A DNA stretch of 64,000 nucleotides from Acetobacteraceae bacterium ESL0709 (GCA_029433415.1 JAQTIA010000003.1:1349628-1413627), one strand, 5' to 3'. Counted from the first letter of the stretch, positions 9,877 to 19,416 are shown. Program-made: numbers and translations. The notes: a model not told the origin generated them from the sequence alone.

Positions 9877-11115
9877 TCAAGAGTTCGTATCGACCAATTT
9901 ATGGCTGACTTTGGGATCAATCCCCTTGAGCATACCATACCAGTAGAGCCTCGGGAAAATCCTGGTCTTGAAATTCCACGCAAAACGGCTTGGCTTGCGC
10001 TGATCAAACCGCAAGCTGGAAACAACCTTGCCACCATAGGTGAACTCGGCCAGAACGACATGACCATAAGAGACAGTCAATGGGCACGCTCCGTAACCAT
10101 CATAAGCACCTTCCAAAGGTTCGCCGGAAAGTGAGCTGATGAGGTTCTTAACCACGACAGGAGCCTGCTCACGCACAGCCGCAGCCGTTTTTGCATTCGG
10201 TGTATTGGTCGCGTCACCAAGGCCAAAAATCGTAGCATACTTCTTATGCTGCATCGTCACTGGATCAATATCCAGCCAGCCAGCCTCGTCTGCTAACGGG
10301 CTGCTACGGACGAAATCGGGGGCCGACTGCGGGGGTACGACATGCAGCATATCGAAAGGCCGAACAACAGTCTGATCCGTCCCTACAATCTGGAAGGTAG
10401 CTTCTTTTTTCTGACCATTAACAGCGATGAGATTTTCTTTATAAGCCACCTCAACACCATAATAATCAATCATCTTCTGCAAGGATGGGACATAATAGGC
10501 AACGCCGAAAAGCCTCACCCCTGCCGTACAGAACTGCGGCTTGACACGATGCAACACGCCTTCACGGCGCCAGTGATCACATGACAGGTACACTGCTTTC
10601 TGCGGAGCTCCTGCACATTTGATCGGCATTACAGGCTGTGTAAAAAGAGCCGTGCCGCCGCTGAAAGTGCGCACGCATTCCCACATATAAGCAGCGCCAT
10701 CACGATAATAATTTGACGCCACGCCATTACGGCCCAGTGTTTCTTTCAAGCCATCAATGGCATCCCAGTTCAACTGAATCCCGGGACAGACCACCAAACG
10801 GCGATATTCCACGACACTGCCATTTTCAAGGGTAACGGTCATTGCATCTGGCTGGAACGAACGAACGCGGTCACGAATCCAGGTTACACCCTGCGGAATC
10901 AAACCACCTTCCTGTTTCAATGTGTCTGCCAGAGACATGACACCAGCACCAACCAGAGTCCATCCAGGCTGATAAGCGTGCGTAGCCGATGGCTCAATAA
11001 CGGCAATCGTCAGCTCTGGTCGTGCCCGTCTCAAACGGGCAGCCACAGAGAGCCCGGCGGCCCCACCTCCGACAATAACTACAGAATAACGATCTGCGTA
11101 AGGGGTGTCTGTCAT
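9877..11115 (-). CDS. sqr: Type II sulfide:quinone oxidoreductase
   Basis: Membrane-associated flavoprotein that oxidises sulfide and passes electrons to the quinone pool. The N-terminus has the FAD-binding GGGAAG motif (residues 16-21). Two cysteines sit in the contexts known from mitochondrial-type (type II) SQR: C167 in KCAGAPQK and C344 in GYGACPL, which in that family form the redox disulfide/trisulfide. A third cysteine, C196, is also present. The C-terminus carries an amphipathic, aromatic-rich stretch suited to monotopic membrane binding. It is the last gene of a possible group RidA-DUF3297-SQR and is followed by a clear terminator. No persulfide dioxygenase or rhodanese gene is adjacent. 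Confidence 0.85.
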   Translation of the reverse strand: MTDTPYADRYSVVIVGGGAAGLSVAARLRRARPELTIAVIEPSATHAYQPGWTLVGAGVMSLADTLKQEGGLIPQGVTWIRDRVRSFQPDAMTVTLENGSVVEYRRLVVCPGIQLNWDAIDGLKETLGRNGVASNYYRDGAAYMWECVRTFSGGTALFTQPVMPIKCAGAPQKAVYLSCDHWRREGVLHRVKPQFCTAGVRLFGVAYYVPSLQKMIDYYGVEVAYKENLIAVNGQKKEATFQIVGTDQTVVRPFDMLHVVPPQSAPDFVRSSPLADEAGWLDIDPVTMQHKKYATIFGLGDATNTPNAKTAAAVREQAPVVVKNLISSLSGEPLEGAYDGYGACPLTVSYGHVVLAEFTYGGKVVSSLRFDQRKPSRFAWNFKTRIFPRLYWYGMLKGIDPKVSHKLVDTNS

Positions 11116-11129
11116 AATCTTATCTCTCC

Positions 11130-11378
11130 TCAGTCTCGGCCTTGTTCTTTAAACCATACTTCCACGGGGCCAGACAGTTTCATCGTCATCGGGCGACCGC
11201 GTCGGTCCAACGTACGCCCCACAGAAACGCGAATCCAGTTCTCACTGATACAATATTCCTCGACATTGGTCTTTTCCACGCCCTTAAAACGCACACCAAT
11301 CCCCCGGTCGAGAATTTCCTCGTTGAAATAAGGACTGTCAGGATAAATCGAAAGACGATCAGGAAGTGTATCTGTCAT
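11130..11378 (-). CDS. DUF3297 family small protein
   Basis: An 82-residue soluble protein matching the DUF3297 family by its start (DRLSIYPDSPYFNEEIL) and the GRTLDRRGRPMTMKL block. The family has no known function; database entries that call it glutathione peroxidase are not supported by any selenocysteine/cysteine motif here. No signal peptide or membrane helix is seen. It lies 14 bases upstream of the SQR start and 39 bases downstream of the RidA stop, all on the same strand, so co-transcription is likely. Confidence 0.75.
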   Translation of the reverse strand: MTDTLPDRLSIYPDSPYFNEEILDRGIGVRFKGVEKTNVEEYCISENWIRVSVGRTLDRRGRPMTMKLSGPVEVWFKEQGRD

Positions 11379-11417
11379 ATTCTGGAACTACCATTTTCCT
11401 TAAGTAAAAAACGAAAT

Positions 11418-11903
11418 CTATTTAGAAACCTCAAAAAGAGCTTCCACTTCTACTGGAGCATTCAATGGCAACGAAGCCACTCCCACAGCTGCGCGAGCAT
11501 GTCTGCCACTTTCTCCAAACAGGTCTACAGCAAGATCCGATGCACCATTTATGATACGGGCATGATTTTCAAACTCTGGCGTACCAGCCACAAATCCACC
11601 CAACCGAACAACCCGTTTAATACGGGAAAGATCGCCCCCGAGAGCCAGCTTGGCTTGCGCCAGAATATTGAGAAAACAGGCACGCGCGCAGGCGATCCCG
11701 TCCTCTTCTGTAACATCACGTCCCAGCTTGCCTTTCAGCAGGAGGACTCCTTCGTGAAGAGGCAACTGTCCTGAGACGACCAGCTGATTCCCGGTTATTA
11801 CGGCAGGTACGTAGTTCGCTACGGGAGATGCCGCCTGTGGAAGTGTGATCTCAAGCTCGCGAAGACGCGCCTCGACATCATATGACTTGAGATTACCAGA
11901 CAT
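11418..11903 (-). CDS. RidA family protein (YjgF/YER057c/UK114)
   Basis: RidA-type proteins hydrolyse reactive enamine/imine intermediates from PLP enzymes; other members have different or unknown roles. The 161 residues belong to the longer subgroup (about 150 residues) with a distinct N-terminal helix. Visible features are the VSGQLPL strand, the acidic helix ARACFLNILAQAKLAL and the C-terminal RAAVGVASLPLNAPVEVEAL, where the arginine equivalent to the carboxylate-binding Arg of archetypal RidA is present. An AAAGGA ribosome site precedes the ATG. It begins the leftward RidA-DUF3297-SQR group. Confidence 0.85.
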   Translation of the reverse strand: MSGNLKSYDVEARLRELEITLPQAASPVANYVPAVITGNQLVVSGQLPLHEGVLLLKGKLGRDVTEEDGIACARACFLNILAQAKLALGGDLSRIKRVVRLGGFVAGTPEFENHARIINGASDLAVDLFGESGRHARAAVGVASLPLNAPVEVEALFEVSK

Positions 11904-11982
11904 TTCTGTTCATCCTTTGTTTAATTTCTTGCCTATTAAATTGCGCTTCCATTGCGTGAATAACAAGTCCTTTCAGCATCAT

Positions 11983-13740
11983 TCAGACAGAAAAACGATC
12001 TTCTCCCGCCAGTTCACGACGAGAGCGCTCGAGTTCAGCTGCGTAACGGCGCAGGGCATAAGCCTCGCCTAGCTGCCCCACAACGACACATGAGACCAGA
12101 TCCTCAACGACAACCAGAGCATCGACCTCAAACTTCACAAATAACGACGCCGCGTCCTTAATATTCATCTGTGGCGTCAACATGGCATTTTTCCACCCGG
12201 CAAGGGCCCCAATCACCTTATCTCCGTCATGACAGGCATGTAAATCAATAATGGAAACCATTCCCTGATAACGCCCCGTTCCATCAATCAATATAATACG
12301 ATTACCAGTTCCCAACGGAAAAAGACTCTGTGCCTGAGAAACCGAAACCGAGGGATGAAGACTACGAAACGTAACACGCATAAGGCTCTGGACTGTCAGG
12401 GATCTGATCCATCCAACATCTACCGCCGAACGGATGGACTCCCCACGCAAATGGAAACGCCAGGTCGCAAAACTGTAACCAAACAGGCGTCTTGTCGTCA
12501 GAAACGACAATATCGCTGACAGAATAAGGATAGGACCAAGAGAAACCTGACCTATCATTTCCAGAATCATGCTTATGATCGTCATGGGCGCACCGATAAT
12601 CGCCACGGCCATCGCACTCATACCGATCAGGGCACAGAATGTAATATTATCTGGAGCCAGTCCATATGGCGCCAGAACAGTTCCAAACCCTGTCCCCGCC
12701 AGAGACCCCAGATAGAGTGAAGCAAAAAACAACCCCCCTCTAAAACCTGAACCAATCGACAGGCTAGAAGCCAATGCCTTGGCGACCAATAAAAACAATG
12801 TTGCCGATGCTAGGACTTTTCCCTCAAGGACAAGACGCATTGCTTCATGACCTGCCGAGAGTACTGATGGACTCCAGGCCGCTAGCGTACCGACAGCCAA
12901 TCCCCCCCATAGAGACTTGGTCCATTGGGGACCAGGCAAGCGCCGGAACAGTGCTTCGCTCTGCGTCACACCATACATAATCAGAATGGCAATCAGAGAA
13001 CACAATACACTGAGGATAATCACGCCGGGTGCTTCATGCCATTCTATCGGAGGCAGGTGAGGGATTCTCACATCATTATGAAGCCCCCCAGCAAAATTAA
13101 CGACAGCAAGTCCCGTAATGGAAGCAACCGCAACAGGACAGAGAGAGACCAGAGAATATGTGCCAATTACCAATTCGAATGCATAAAACGCTCCGGCAAT
13201 AGGCGCATCAAAGGCTGATCCAATAGCCCCTGCGGCCCCGGCTCCTACCAGAATACGAAGGTCTTCACGCCGCACCCTGAAAGAACGTCCCAGAAAAGAC
13301 CCTAAAGACGCTGCAATCTGGGTAAAACCGGCTTCAAGCCCAATAGAAGCTCCCACACCGTTGGAAATAAGCGTTTGCGCTACAACAACCAGACTGTCAC
13401 GCACAGACATTCTGCCACCATGAAGCGCGTTAGCTTCAATAGGATCAACGGGACGTCTTTTGAGAATGGTTCCAACCCAGATGGTAAAAAGCCCCACAGC
13501 TATTCCGCCGCCGCCCAAAACGATCAAACAACGCCATAAGGGGAGAGAGGTTAATCCGGAAAGACGACCTCCATTATCCAGTCCATAAAAAAGAGCATGA
13601 GCCATAAGCGTCAGGCGCGTTATGATGAGGACACAGCACCCCCCCAACGCTCCAATAACAGCTGCAAGCAACGTCAAACCTATTTCACTTTGCCTGACCA
13701 GGACACGCAGAGCAAAGGGAGCGTAAGATTTCATGCGCAT
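11983..13740 (-). CDS. ClC-family chloride channel/antiporter with C-terminal CBS domains
   Basis: Inner-membrane chloride channel or Cl-/H+ antiporter. The membrane part (to about residue 430) has the ClC signatures: GLEAGFTQ (corresponding to the GREGP selectivity/gating segment, with the gating Glu kept), SAFDAPIAGAFYAFE (inner Glu position) and GSGFRGGLFFASLYLG. The C-terminal 150 residues look like a tandem CBS domain (RIILIDGTGRYQGMVSIIDL, then VDALVVVEDL). The open frame extends to a TTG at 13782, but ATGs at 13740 and 13734 are preceded by purine-rich sequence and fit the first hydrophobic segment better. The GREGP motif is divergent (Ala for Gly, Gly for Pro), so whether it is a channel or exchanger is unclear. 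Confidence 0.85.
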   Translation of the reverse strand: MRMKSYAPFALRVLVRQSEIGLTLLAAVIGALGGCCVLIITRLTLMAHALFYGLDNGGRLSGLTSLPLWRCLIVLGGGGIAVGLFTIWVGTILKRRPVDPIEANALHGGRMSVRDSLVVVAQTLISNGVGASIGLEAGFTQIAASLGSFLGRSFRVRREDLRILVGAGAAGAIGSAFDAPIAGAFYAFELVIGTYSLVSLCPVAVASITGLAVVNFAGGLHNDVRIPHLPPIEWHEAPGVIILSVLCSLIAILIMYGVTQSEALFRRLPGPQWTKSLWGGLAVGTLAAWSPSVLSAGHEAMRLVLEGKVLASATLFLLVAKALASSLSIGSGFRGGLFFASLYLGSLAGTGFGTVLAPYGLAPDNITFCALIGMSAMAVAIIGAPMTIISMILEMIGQVSLGPILILSAILSFLTTRRLFGYSFATWRFHLRGESIRSAVDVGWIRSLTVQSLMRVTFRSLHPSVSVSQAQSLFPLGTGNRIILIDGTGRYQGMVSIIDLHACHDGDKVIGALAGWKNAMLTPQMNIKDAASLFVKFEVDALVVVEDLVSCVVVGQLGEAYALRRYAAELERSRRELAGEDRFSV

Positions 13741-13934
13741 CCCGTCACTCGTCCAACATATGAGGGCTTTGTCTCGCCACAACGAAAAACAGTCTGTGCC
13801 TTTCGGTGATTCAACAAGGAAGATAAAATAGGCATCCCGAATAAAACTTTCTGGTCTTTCTTTATCGTGTCATGCGACTAAGATTGGACTCCAGCTTAAC
13901 ACCATTTTACATAGTTATATAGAAGGTTTTTTTT

Positions 13935-14843
13935 ATGAGCATCTTTCATTCCGACATCTGGAAGATTGGTATTATAGAAGCGCCTCTTACAGAAATTCTG
14001 GCGGCAGGATCGCTTTCACCATTCTCCGTTCACTGGCTTCCTGAAGCCGGGCCGTTCCGTTTTCTGGCTGATCCCTTCGGCTTCTGGCGTAACGGGACTC
14101 TCTACTGTTTTGCCGAATATTATGACTACCGCACTCGGAAAGGGAACATCAAAGCATTTGTCCTTGATGATCAGTTCCGAGTCCTTGAACAACGCACAGT
14201 CCTATCCGAGCCCTGGCATTTATCTTATCCACAGATTATTGAAGATAATGGGACTATATATATGCTCCCCGAAAGCTATAAATCAGGGAAGCTGACGCTC
14301 TATCGCGCCAGAAATTTCCCATGGGAATGGGAAAAAGTGCCCGAATTCACCTTTCCTCATGCCGCCATTGATGCCACGCCTTTAAAAATAGGGGGAAAAT
14401 GGTGGATGTTTTATGCTCCCCCATCTCCTGCGTCCGCACGGACAGGTGCCCTTATGGTTGCCCATTCCGACACTCTCTTCGGACCATGGCATGATCTGAC
14501 ACCTCATTCTCTCCATACAGGAAAAGGCAACAGCCGTATGGGAGGCACAGCCTTCTGCCTAAAGGACCAGCTTTTCCTTCCCACACAAAACTGTCTGAAG
14601 ACCTACGGGGGCAGTATAGAATTTATCCACACTACTCTGCCCCTTCATACAGAAAGCCGCTTTATAAGCGACGTTTCTATCGTCCCGTTGAACTCCTTCC
14701 ATCCGTTCACAGCGGGAGTTCACACCTTGTCAGCAGCTGGGAATGTAACTTTCCTGGACGCCAAATATATATCCCGTAATTTCCTTTATCGCAGCCTGAT
14801 TGATCTCAAACGCCGGATTTTCGGGAAGGCTCAGAAAAAATAA
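13935..14843 (+). CDS. Beta-propeller-like carbohydrate protein (GINT1 N-terminal-like family)
   Basis: A 302-residue protein without signal peptide or membrane helix. Motifs such as FLADPFGFW, WHLSYPQI, YMLPES and WWMFYAP repeat in the spacing of a five-bladed beta-propeller related to GH32/GH43/GH68, as in the N-terminal domain found next to glycosyltransferases such as plant glucosamine inositolphosphorylceramide transferase. Whether it hydrolyses, transfers or only binds sugar is unknown; I could not place a full catalytic triad. AGAAGG lies eight bases before the ATG. The 3' end overlaps by 38 bases the convergent GT4 gene, and both are probably surface-glycan genes. Confidence 0.6.
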   Translation: MSIFHSDIWKIGIIEAPLTEILAAGSLSPFSVHWLPEAGPFRFLADPFGFWRNGTLYCFAEYYDYRTRKGNIKAFVLDDQFRVLEQRTVLSEPWHLSYPQIIEDNGTIYMLPESYKSGKLTLYRARNFPWEWEKVPEFTFPHAAIDATPLKIGGKWWMFYAPPSPASARTGALMVAHSDTLFGPWHDLTPHSLHTGKGNSRMGGTAFCLKDQLFLPTQNCLKTYGGSIEFIHTTLPLHTESRFISDVSIVPLNSFHPFTAGVHTLSAAGNVTFLDAKYISRNFLYRSLIDLKRRIFGKAQKK

Positions 14844-15912
14844 GATATCCTATACGCTTTAACACCTCCTGCCCGGCCTTTTCGAAGGCAGCTTTGCTAT
14901 AATAACGGTGCGTATAGTCCAACGCATTTTGACTCTTCTCTTCTAAAAGAGCCGGCTTTTCGAAGATATCTTTTAAAGCGTTGCAAATAGCCCAAGGAAT
15001 GTCCCCGTCTAAAACAAAACCCACATCATTCTTCAGACTGGACTGCATTTCCCCAACGGGTGTCGCCAACAAAGGTAAACCCGTTGATAAAGCTTCATGA
15101 GCTGCCATACACATTCCTTCATATTCAGAAGGTTGTGCATACAGATCCAATGTGTTCAGATAATTATAAACATCGGGAGAATAGCCTAAAAGCTTCACAC
15201 ATTTCTCAAGACCCTTATCCCTGATTTTTTTTTCTATATTGAGCCTGTCAGGTCCCTCACCCAAAATGGAGACCAGCACTTTATTGGCATATTGCGGGTA
15301 AGTTTCCCTGAAAAGCGCGATCCCTTCCAAAAAAAGAGGATAGTTTTTGATCTTGTCAAGCCGGCCTATTGACCCAATTCTGAGTGGTTCTACTCCAGTC
15401 CAGGCTTTACGAACTCCCCTTTCCACCTCACAACAAAAAAGCGGCCAGACAATTATCTTTGACGGCGGGATTTTCATCACATTCTGAACAAAGTCTCCCA
15501 CACTGGGAGAATCAGCAATCCACAATTTACTGAAATGCATCGTACGGGCAGTCGTACGTTTCAAATTAGCGCTATGCTTCCAGCTGATAACGGGTATCCC
15601 TAAAAGCTTCCCTACAATCTGCCCGACAAAGCCGCCTGTTGTAAGTGACGTCATGATAATATCAGGACGGCCTGTTTTTTTTAACAATGTTATAAATTTC
15701 CAAATAATCTTCGCTTTATTAACTGGTTTATGAAAAAGTGTATGACATGGAAATCCGGCTGCTTCAAAACGCTGAGCAGAAAGCATATCTCCGGGACGGC
15801 AAGCAGTGATATCTATTTGATAACCAGCCTCACGTAACATCTGCAAAACTGGAATCATTGCAAACCCTGTACCACCACCTTCGAAACTCTTGACCAAATA
15901 ATGTATTTTCAT
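14806..15912 (-). CDS. Glycosyltransferase family 4 protein
   Basis: Retaining GT-B glycosyltransferase, expected to use a nucleotide sugar to extend a lipid-linked or cell-surface glycan in the cytoplasm. The N-terminus has the glycine-rich acceptor loop (SFEGGGTGFA). The C-terminal half has the GT4 donor-binding signatures IGRLDKIKNYPLFLEGI, LGEGPDR, LGYSPDV and the EX7E motif in SEYEGMCMAAHEAL. The open frame reaches 15981, but MKIHYLVKSF starting at 15912 is where the domain begins; an ATG at 15930 is also possible. Donor and acceptor cannot be told from sequence. Confidence 0.87.
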   Translation of the reverse strand: MKIHYLVKSFEGGGTGFAMIPVLQMLREAGYQIDITACRPGDMLSAQRFEAAGFPCHTLFHKPVNKAKIIWKFITLLKKTGRPDIIMTSLTTGGFVGQIVGKLLGIPVISWKHSANLKRTTARTMHFSKLWIADSPSVGDFVQNVMKIPPSKIIVWPLFCCEVERGVRKAWTGVEPLRIGSIGRLDKIKNYPLFLEGIALFRETYPQYANKVLVSILGEGPDRLNIEKKIRDKGLEKCVKLLGYSPDVYNYLNTLDLYAQPSEYEGMCMAAHEALSTGLPLLATPVGEMQSSLKNDVGFVLDGDIPWAICNALKDIFEKPALLEEKSQNALDYTHRYYSKAAFEKAGQEVLKRIGYLIFSEPSRKSGV

Positions 15913-16036
15913 AATGCGCGTTACACTCATACTGCTCAAAAAACACTGGCTTTTCGCGATTATAGGATAAACGCGTAGCATCCTTTAATTAAAAGAACGC
16001 AATATCATTTTAATGTACAAATCAAAGGATCACCCT

Positions 16037-16825
16037 ATGCGTCTTTCTGTCCTCGAAACTGGTGGAGCTAGCGCCGCCTCGCAAAGTAATGTCATCCTCC
16101 TTCATGGTTTGCTCGGTCGCGCTCGCAATCTGGGGATATTACAGAGAGCACTGAGTCCCTTTTTTCGCACTATTTCCCTAGACTTACGCTCTCATGGAAG
16201 CAGCCCCCATGATGTGATGACCTACCCTTCAATGGTAGAAGATGTCCTCGAAACTCTTGATCAGTTGAACATCCATAAAGCTGCTTTTTTCGGGCATTCC
16301 ATGGGCGGGAAGGTCGCCATGGCACTGGCGCTTTCAGCGCCTGAACGCGTCACGAAATTATGCGTTGCTGATATCGCTCCCGCCCCCATGCACCACGGCA
16401 GCAGACAACTGATTGAAACGCTTTCCACTCTCTCACTGCCAGCCCTTCAGAACCGGACAGAATTACGGAACTTCCTCCTCCCCTCTTGCGGCAATGACGA
16501 TATCGCCAATCTGGTCGGACAAAATATTTCCCCTGGCGCACCTGCTCAGTGGGACATTGGCTTTGATGACATCACCCGAAGCCTTGATGCCATTGAAGGA
16601 TGGCCCTCGACCCTTTTAACCCGACACTGGGACGGGCCGGTTCTTTTCATCAAGGGTGAGTTCTCGCCTTACATAGAACCACAACACCATGATCTTATCC
16701 ACAAACTTTTCCCCAAGGCAAAAATCCGTACCCTCGCCGGAACAAACCATTGGTTACACATCGAAAAACCGGTCCTTTTTAACCAGATGGTTCTTGATTT
16801 TTTTGAAGGGCGCCACGCTTCCTGA
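16037..16825 (+). CDS. Alpha/beta-fold hydrolase (YbfF-type esterase)
   Basis: Soluble esterase-like enzyme. It has the oxyanion region VILLHGLLGRARN, the strand ending in LDLRSHGSS, the nucleophile elbow GHSMGG (Ser) and a C-terminal catalytic histidine in GTNHWLHIEKP; an acid residue is expected near FIKGEFSPYI. This pattern and the length match the YbfF/abhydrolase 11 group. The ATG at 16037 is chosen over 16013 because AAAGGA precedes it at good spacing and the domain starts at once. Natural substrate unknown. Confidence 0.87.
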   Translation: MRLSVLETGGASAASQSNVILLHGLLGRARNLGILQRALSPFFRTISLDLRSHGSSPHDVMTYPSMVEDVLETLDQLNIHKAAFFGHSMGGKVAMALALSAPERVTKLCVADIAPAPMHHGSRQLIETLSTLSLPALQNRTELRNFLLPSCGNDDIANLVGQNISPGAPAQWDIGFDDITRSLDAIEGWPSTLLTRHWDGPVLFIKGEFSPYIEPQHHDLIHKLFPKAKIRTLAGTNHWLHIEKPVLFNQMVLDFFEGRHAS

Positions 16826-16872
16826 CGACTCGAAACGCCCAGCTTTACGGGAAAAACGACTCGGCCTTTTAC

Positions 16873-17721
16873 CTAAAGGCCCAGATCCAGAAGGGCTTGT
16901 CTCATAACAGTTGCATCCACATCGACGCCGGTCCAATATTTAATCCCGAGCACCCCTTGCTGCACCAACATCCCCAAACCATCCACAGTTACACAACCGC
17001 GCTCCTTTGCTCCTTTAAGGAAGCGCGTTAAAGGCGGGTTGGGTATGCCATCAGCAACAACAACTGTCGGCTGTAATGTCGTAAGATCAACATTTGGCAG
17101 TGTCTCTATATCGGGATAAAGCCCTATTGAAGTCGCATTAATTAAAATGTCTGTATCTTCAGAAACTTGGAGAGCTTTATCCCATTTGATAAAATCAGCC
17201 TTGGCTGATGTCTTGTCACAAATCAGCTGCGTCAAATCTTTACCCCGCTGCTCATTACGATTAACAATGGTAAGTTCTGCAGCCCCTGCAAGAGCCAGCT
17301 CGACCCCCACGGCACGCGCTGCACCCCCTGCTCCCAACAGGACGATCTTTTTTCCTTTAGGATCAATGACCGCCTTCAATGCCTGAACAAATCCCTTTCC
17401 GTCAGTATTTTCGCCGATAAGACGCCCATCACGATTAATGACTGTATTGACAGCGCCTATAATCCGGGCGGATTCTCCCAACTGGTCGAGATAATCAACG
17501 ACTCTTACCTTATGAGGAATGGAGCAATTAAAGCCTTTCCATCCCATGGCCAGCGCCCCTTTAACAGCTTTTTCAAGGTTTTCGGGACTGACCTCACAAT
17601 TAATATAACGCCAGTGCAACCCATGATGACGGTAGGCTGCTTCGACCATCACCATCGTGGGATTCTCAGAGGCAGGCTGTGCAAATGAGCCGGTCAGAGA
17701 GGGGAGGAAATCATGGGCCAT
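16873..17721 (-). CDS. Shikimate dehydrogenase family protein, atypical substrate pocket
   Basis: NAD(P)-dependent dehydrogenase of the AroE/YdiB family. Clear parts are the catalytic-lysine motif (here NCSIPHK, usually NVTxPxK), GAVNTV, ENTDGKGF, the Rossmann GAGGAARAV loop and a basic NRNEQRGK segment after the second strand that suggests NADP. The N-terminal motif that holds shikimate through two serines (SxSP) reads ASENPT here, so the second serine is replaced by Asn. The substrate may therefore be quinate, an amino-shikimate or another polyol acid. The start at 17721 has AAGGA upstream. It is 17 bases after the GMC oxidoreductase gene and thus likely its operon partner. I leave the symbol empty because a canonical aroE may exist elsewhere. 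Confidence 0.75.
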   Translation of the reverse strand: MAHDFLPSLTGSFAQPASENPTMVMVEAAYRHHGLHWRYINCEVSPENLEKAVKGALAMGWKGFNCSIPHKVRVVDYLDQLGESARIIGAVNTVINRDGRLIGENTDGKGFVQALKAVIDPKGKKIVLLGAGGAARAVGVELALAGAAELTIVNRNEQRGKDLTQLICDKTSAKADFIKWDKALQVSEDTDILINATSIGLYPDIETLPNVDLTTLQPTVVVADGIPNPPLTRFLKGAKERGCVTVDGLGMLVQQGVLGIKYWTGVDVDATVMRQALLDLGL

Positions 17722-17738
17722 AATTCTTTTCCTTCTTG

Positions 17739-19292
17739 TCAAACAACCTTGGCGGCCAAACGGTCTTTTTGCCACAATTCTTTCAGATGATCGCCGACAC
17801 GCAATGCTTGTGCAGCAATCGTCAAGGCCGGATTCAGCGCCGCAGACGAGGGGAAAAACCCACCATCCACGACATAAAGATTGGGATGATCATGTGCCTG
17901 ACAGAAAGCATTAAGTACCGAACGTTTGGGATCCTGACCCATACGCACGGTCCCACATTGATGAGACGGCGCCTCTATGCCGAAACTATGACGCAATATC
18001 ACCGGAAAGCCAAGCTTCCTCAACTTGTGGCGCATCGCCTTGACGAAACGGTCATGCCCAGGCCACCCTCCAGGATGATAGGCAATTTCCACTTCGCCCT
18101 CTCTGGTGAGACGGACCTGACTGTCAGATTTAGGCAAATCTTCGGACATCATAAGCCAGTCGACCGTATGATGACCGAACATATCAGCAAAAGATACCGG
18201 GAAATTCCTGTGGATAGAGCGAATCATAGCACCTTGAATTTTCCCCAGCATCTGGATATTGCCACGCGCCCCCGAATCTCCTGGAAGACCATAATAAAAA
18301 TCATTCACTGAAACAGTTTTGGGGAAATTTGTCCTGTTTTCAGAAAAGGGCAGAATACCGATCAATCCTGTCAGATGATGATTCATGAGATGCCGCCCTA
18401 CCACGCCAGACCTGTTTGCCACACCATGCGGATTTTTTTCTGAAGCTGATCGTAACAGGATCAAGGCTGAATTGATCGCCCCGGCACTAAGAACAAAAAG
18501 AGGTGCCTCAATAACCTGCTTTTTGCCGTTATGTTCTATCTCCACTCCCTTGATCGCTTTTCCCTCTCCGTCCGTAATAAGGCGCTGCACTTTTGCATTC
18601 GTCCATAACGTGACATTCGGTCGATCCAGAATACGCTTTAACAAGCTTGTTTCAGCATCTCCTTTCGCATCAATCATACAGGGGAAAGCATCGCAGGTTC
18701 CGCAACGCTCGCAGGCGCCACCATCTCCATAATCTATGGCAGAAGGCATATGAAAAGGTCTCAGGCCTTGTCTGGCAAGTCCTGCTACCATACGAGCAAT
18801 AACAGGTTCATGAGGGATCGCCGGGTGCGGATAATTTCCTGAACGAGGTGGTTCCGTTGGATCAACACCCGCCTCGCCGCGTACGCCAAAAAGCGCTTCA
18901 GCCTGCGCATAATAAGGCTCAAGATCACTGTAGGAAATAGGCCAGGCAGGTGAAATACCATCATCAAAATGAGTTTCCTCAAAATCACTTTCACGAAAAC
19001 GGAACATCGCCGTTCCGTAGAATTTGGTATGACCCCCTACATAATAATACTGTCCAGGACGAAAATGAGAGCCATCTTCTCGGCACCACTCTTCAGTCGT
19101 GCGATAACGATTCTGAATAAAGACCGCCTCTGCCTCCCTGTTTTGCACCTCTTTTGGTAGAAAATCACCACGCTCAAGAATCAGGATACGCGCGCCTGTC
19201 GCAGCAAGCTGGTAGGCAACGCTCCCGCCCCCAACACCAGAACCGATAATCACAATATCCGGCTTTATAGCGTCTTCTTCATGTGAACTCAT
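17739..19292 (-). CDS. GMC-family FAD-dependent oxidoreductase
   Basis: Flavoprotein dehydrogenase of the glucose-methanol-choline family, oxidising an alcohol or sugar. The 517 residues have the FAD-binding GSGVGGGSVAYQL (residues 17-29), the ILERGDF segment, the FAD-contacting YYVGGHTKFYG, a C-terminal HQCGTVRMG with the active-site His region, and SSAALNPALTIAAQALR. A cysteine group C194-x2-C197-x2-C200-x4-C205 recalls the cluster that binds iron-sulfur in membrane-bound GMC dehydrogenases, although a cluster is only inferred. No signal peptide is visible. A GGGGA site precedes the ATG. It is divergent from the AraC regulator and followed by the AroE-like gene. Confidence 0.85.
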   Translation of the reverse strand: MSSHEEDAIKPDIVIIGSGVGGGSVAYQLAATGARILILERGDFLPKEVQNREAEAVFIQNRYRTTEEWCREDGSHFRPGQYYYVGGHTKFYGTAMFRFRESDFEETHFDDGISPAWPISYSDLEPYYAQAEALFGVRGEAGVDPTEPPRSGNYPHPAIPHEPVIARMVAGLARQGLRPFHMPSAIDYGDGGACERCGTCDAFPCMIDAKGDAETSLLKRILDRPNVTLWTNAKVQRLITDGEGKAIKGVEIEHNGKKQVIEAPLFVLSAGAINSALILLRSASEKNPHGVANRSGVVGRHLMNHHLTGLIGILPFSENRTNFPKTVSVNDFYYGLPGDSGARGNIQMLGKIQGAMIRSIHRNFPVSFADMFGHHTVDWLMMSEDLPKSDSQVRLTREGEVEIAYHPGGWPGHDRFVKAMRHKLRKLGFPVILRHSFGIEAPSHQCGTVRMGQDPKRSVLNAFCQAHDHPNLYVVDGGFFPSSAALNPALTIAAQALRVGDHLKELWQKDRLAAKVV

Positions 19293-19416
19293 AATTATCC
19301 CCGTATATTACGCACCCACTGCACGGTAAGGATTTATAGAAAATATTCCATTCACGAGAGCCGCAAAGATTTGTATGATTGCCGCATAATTGAATGCCTG
19401 TTCAGGATATTCTCAA

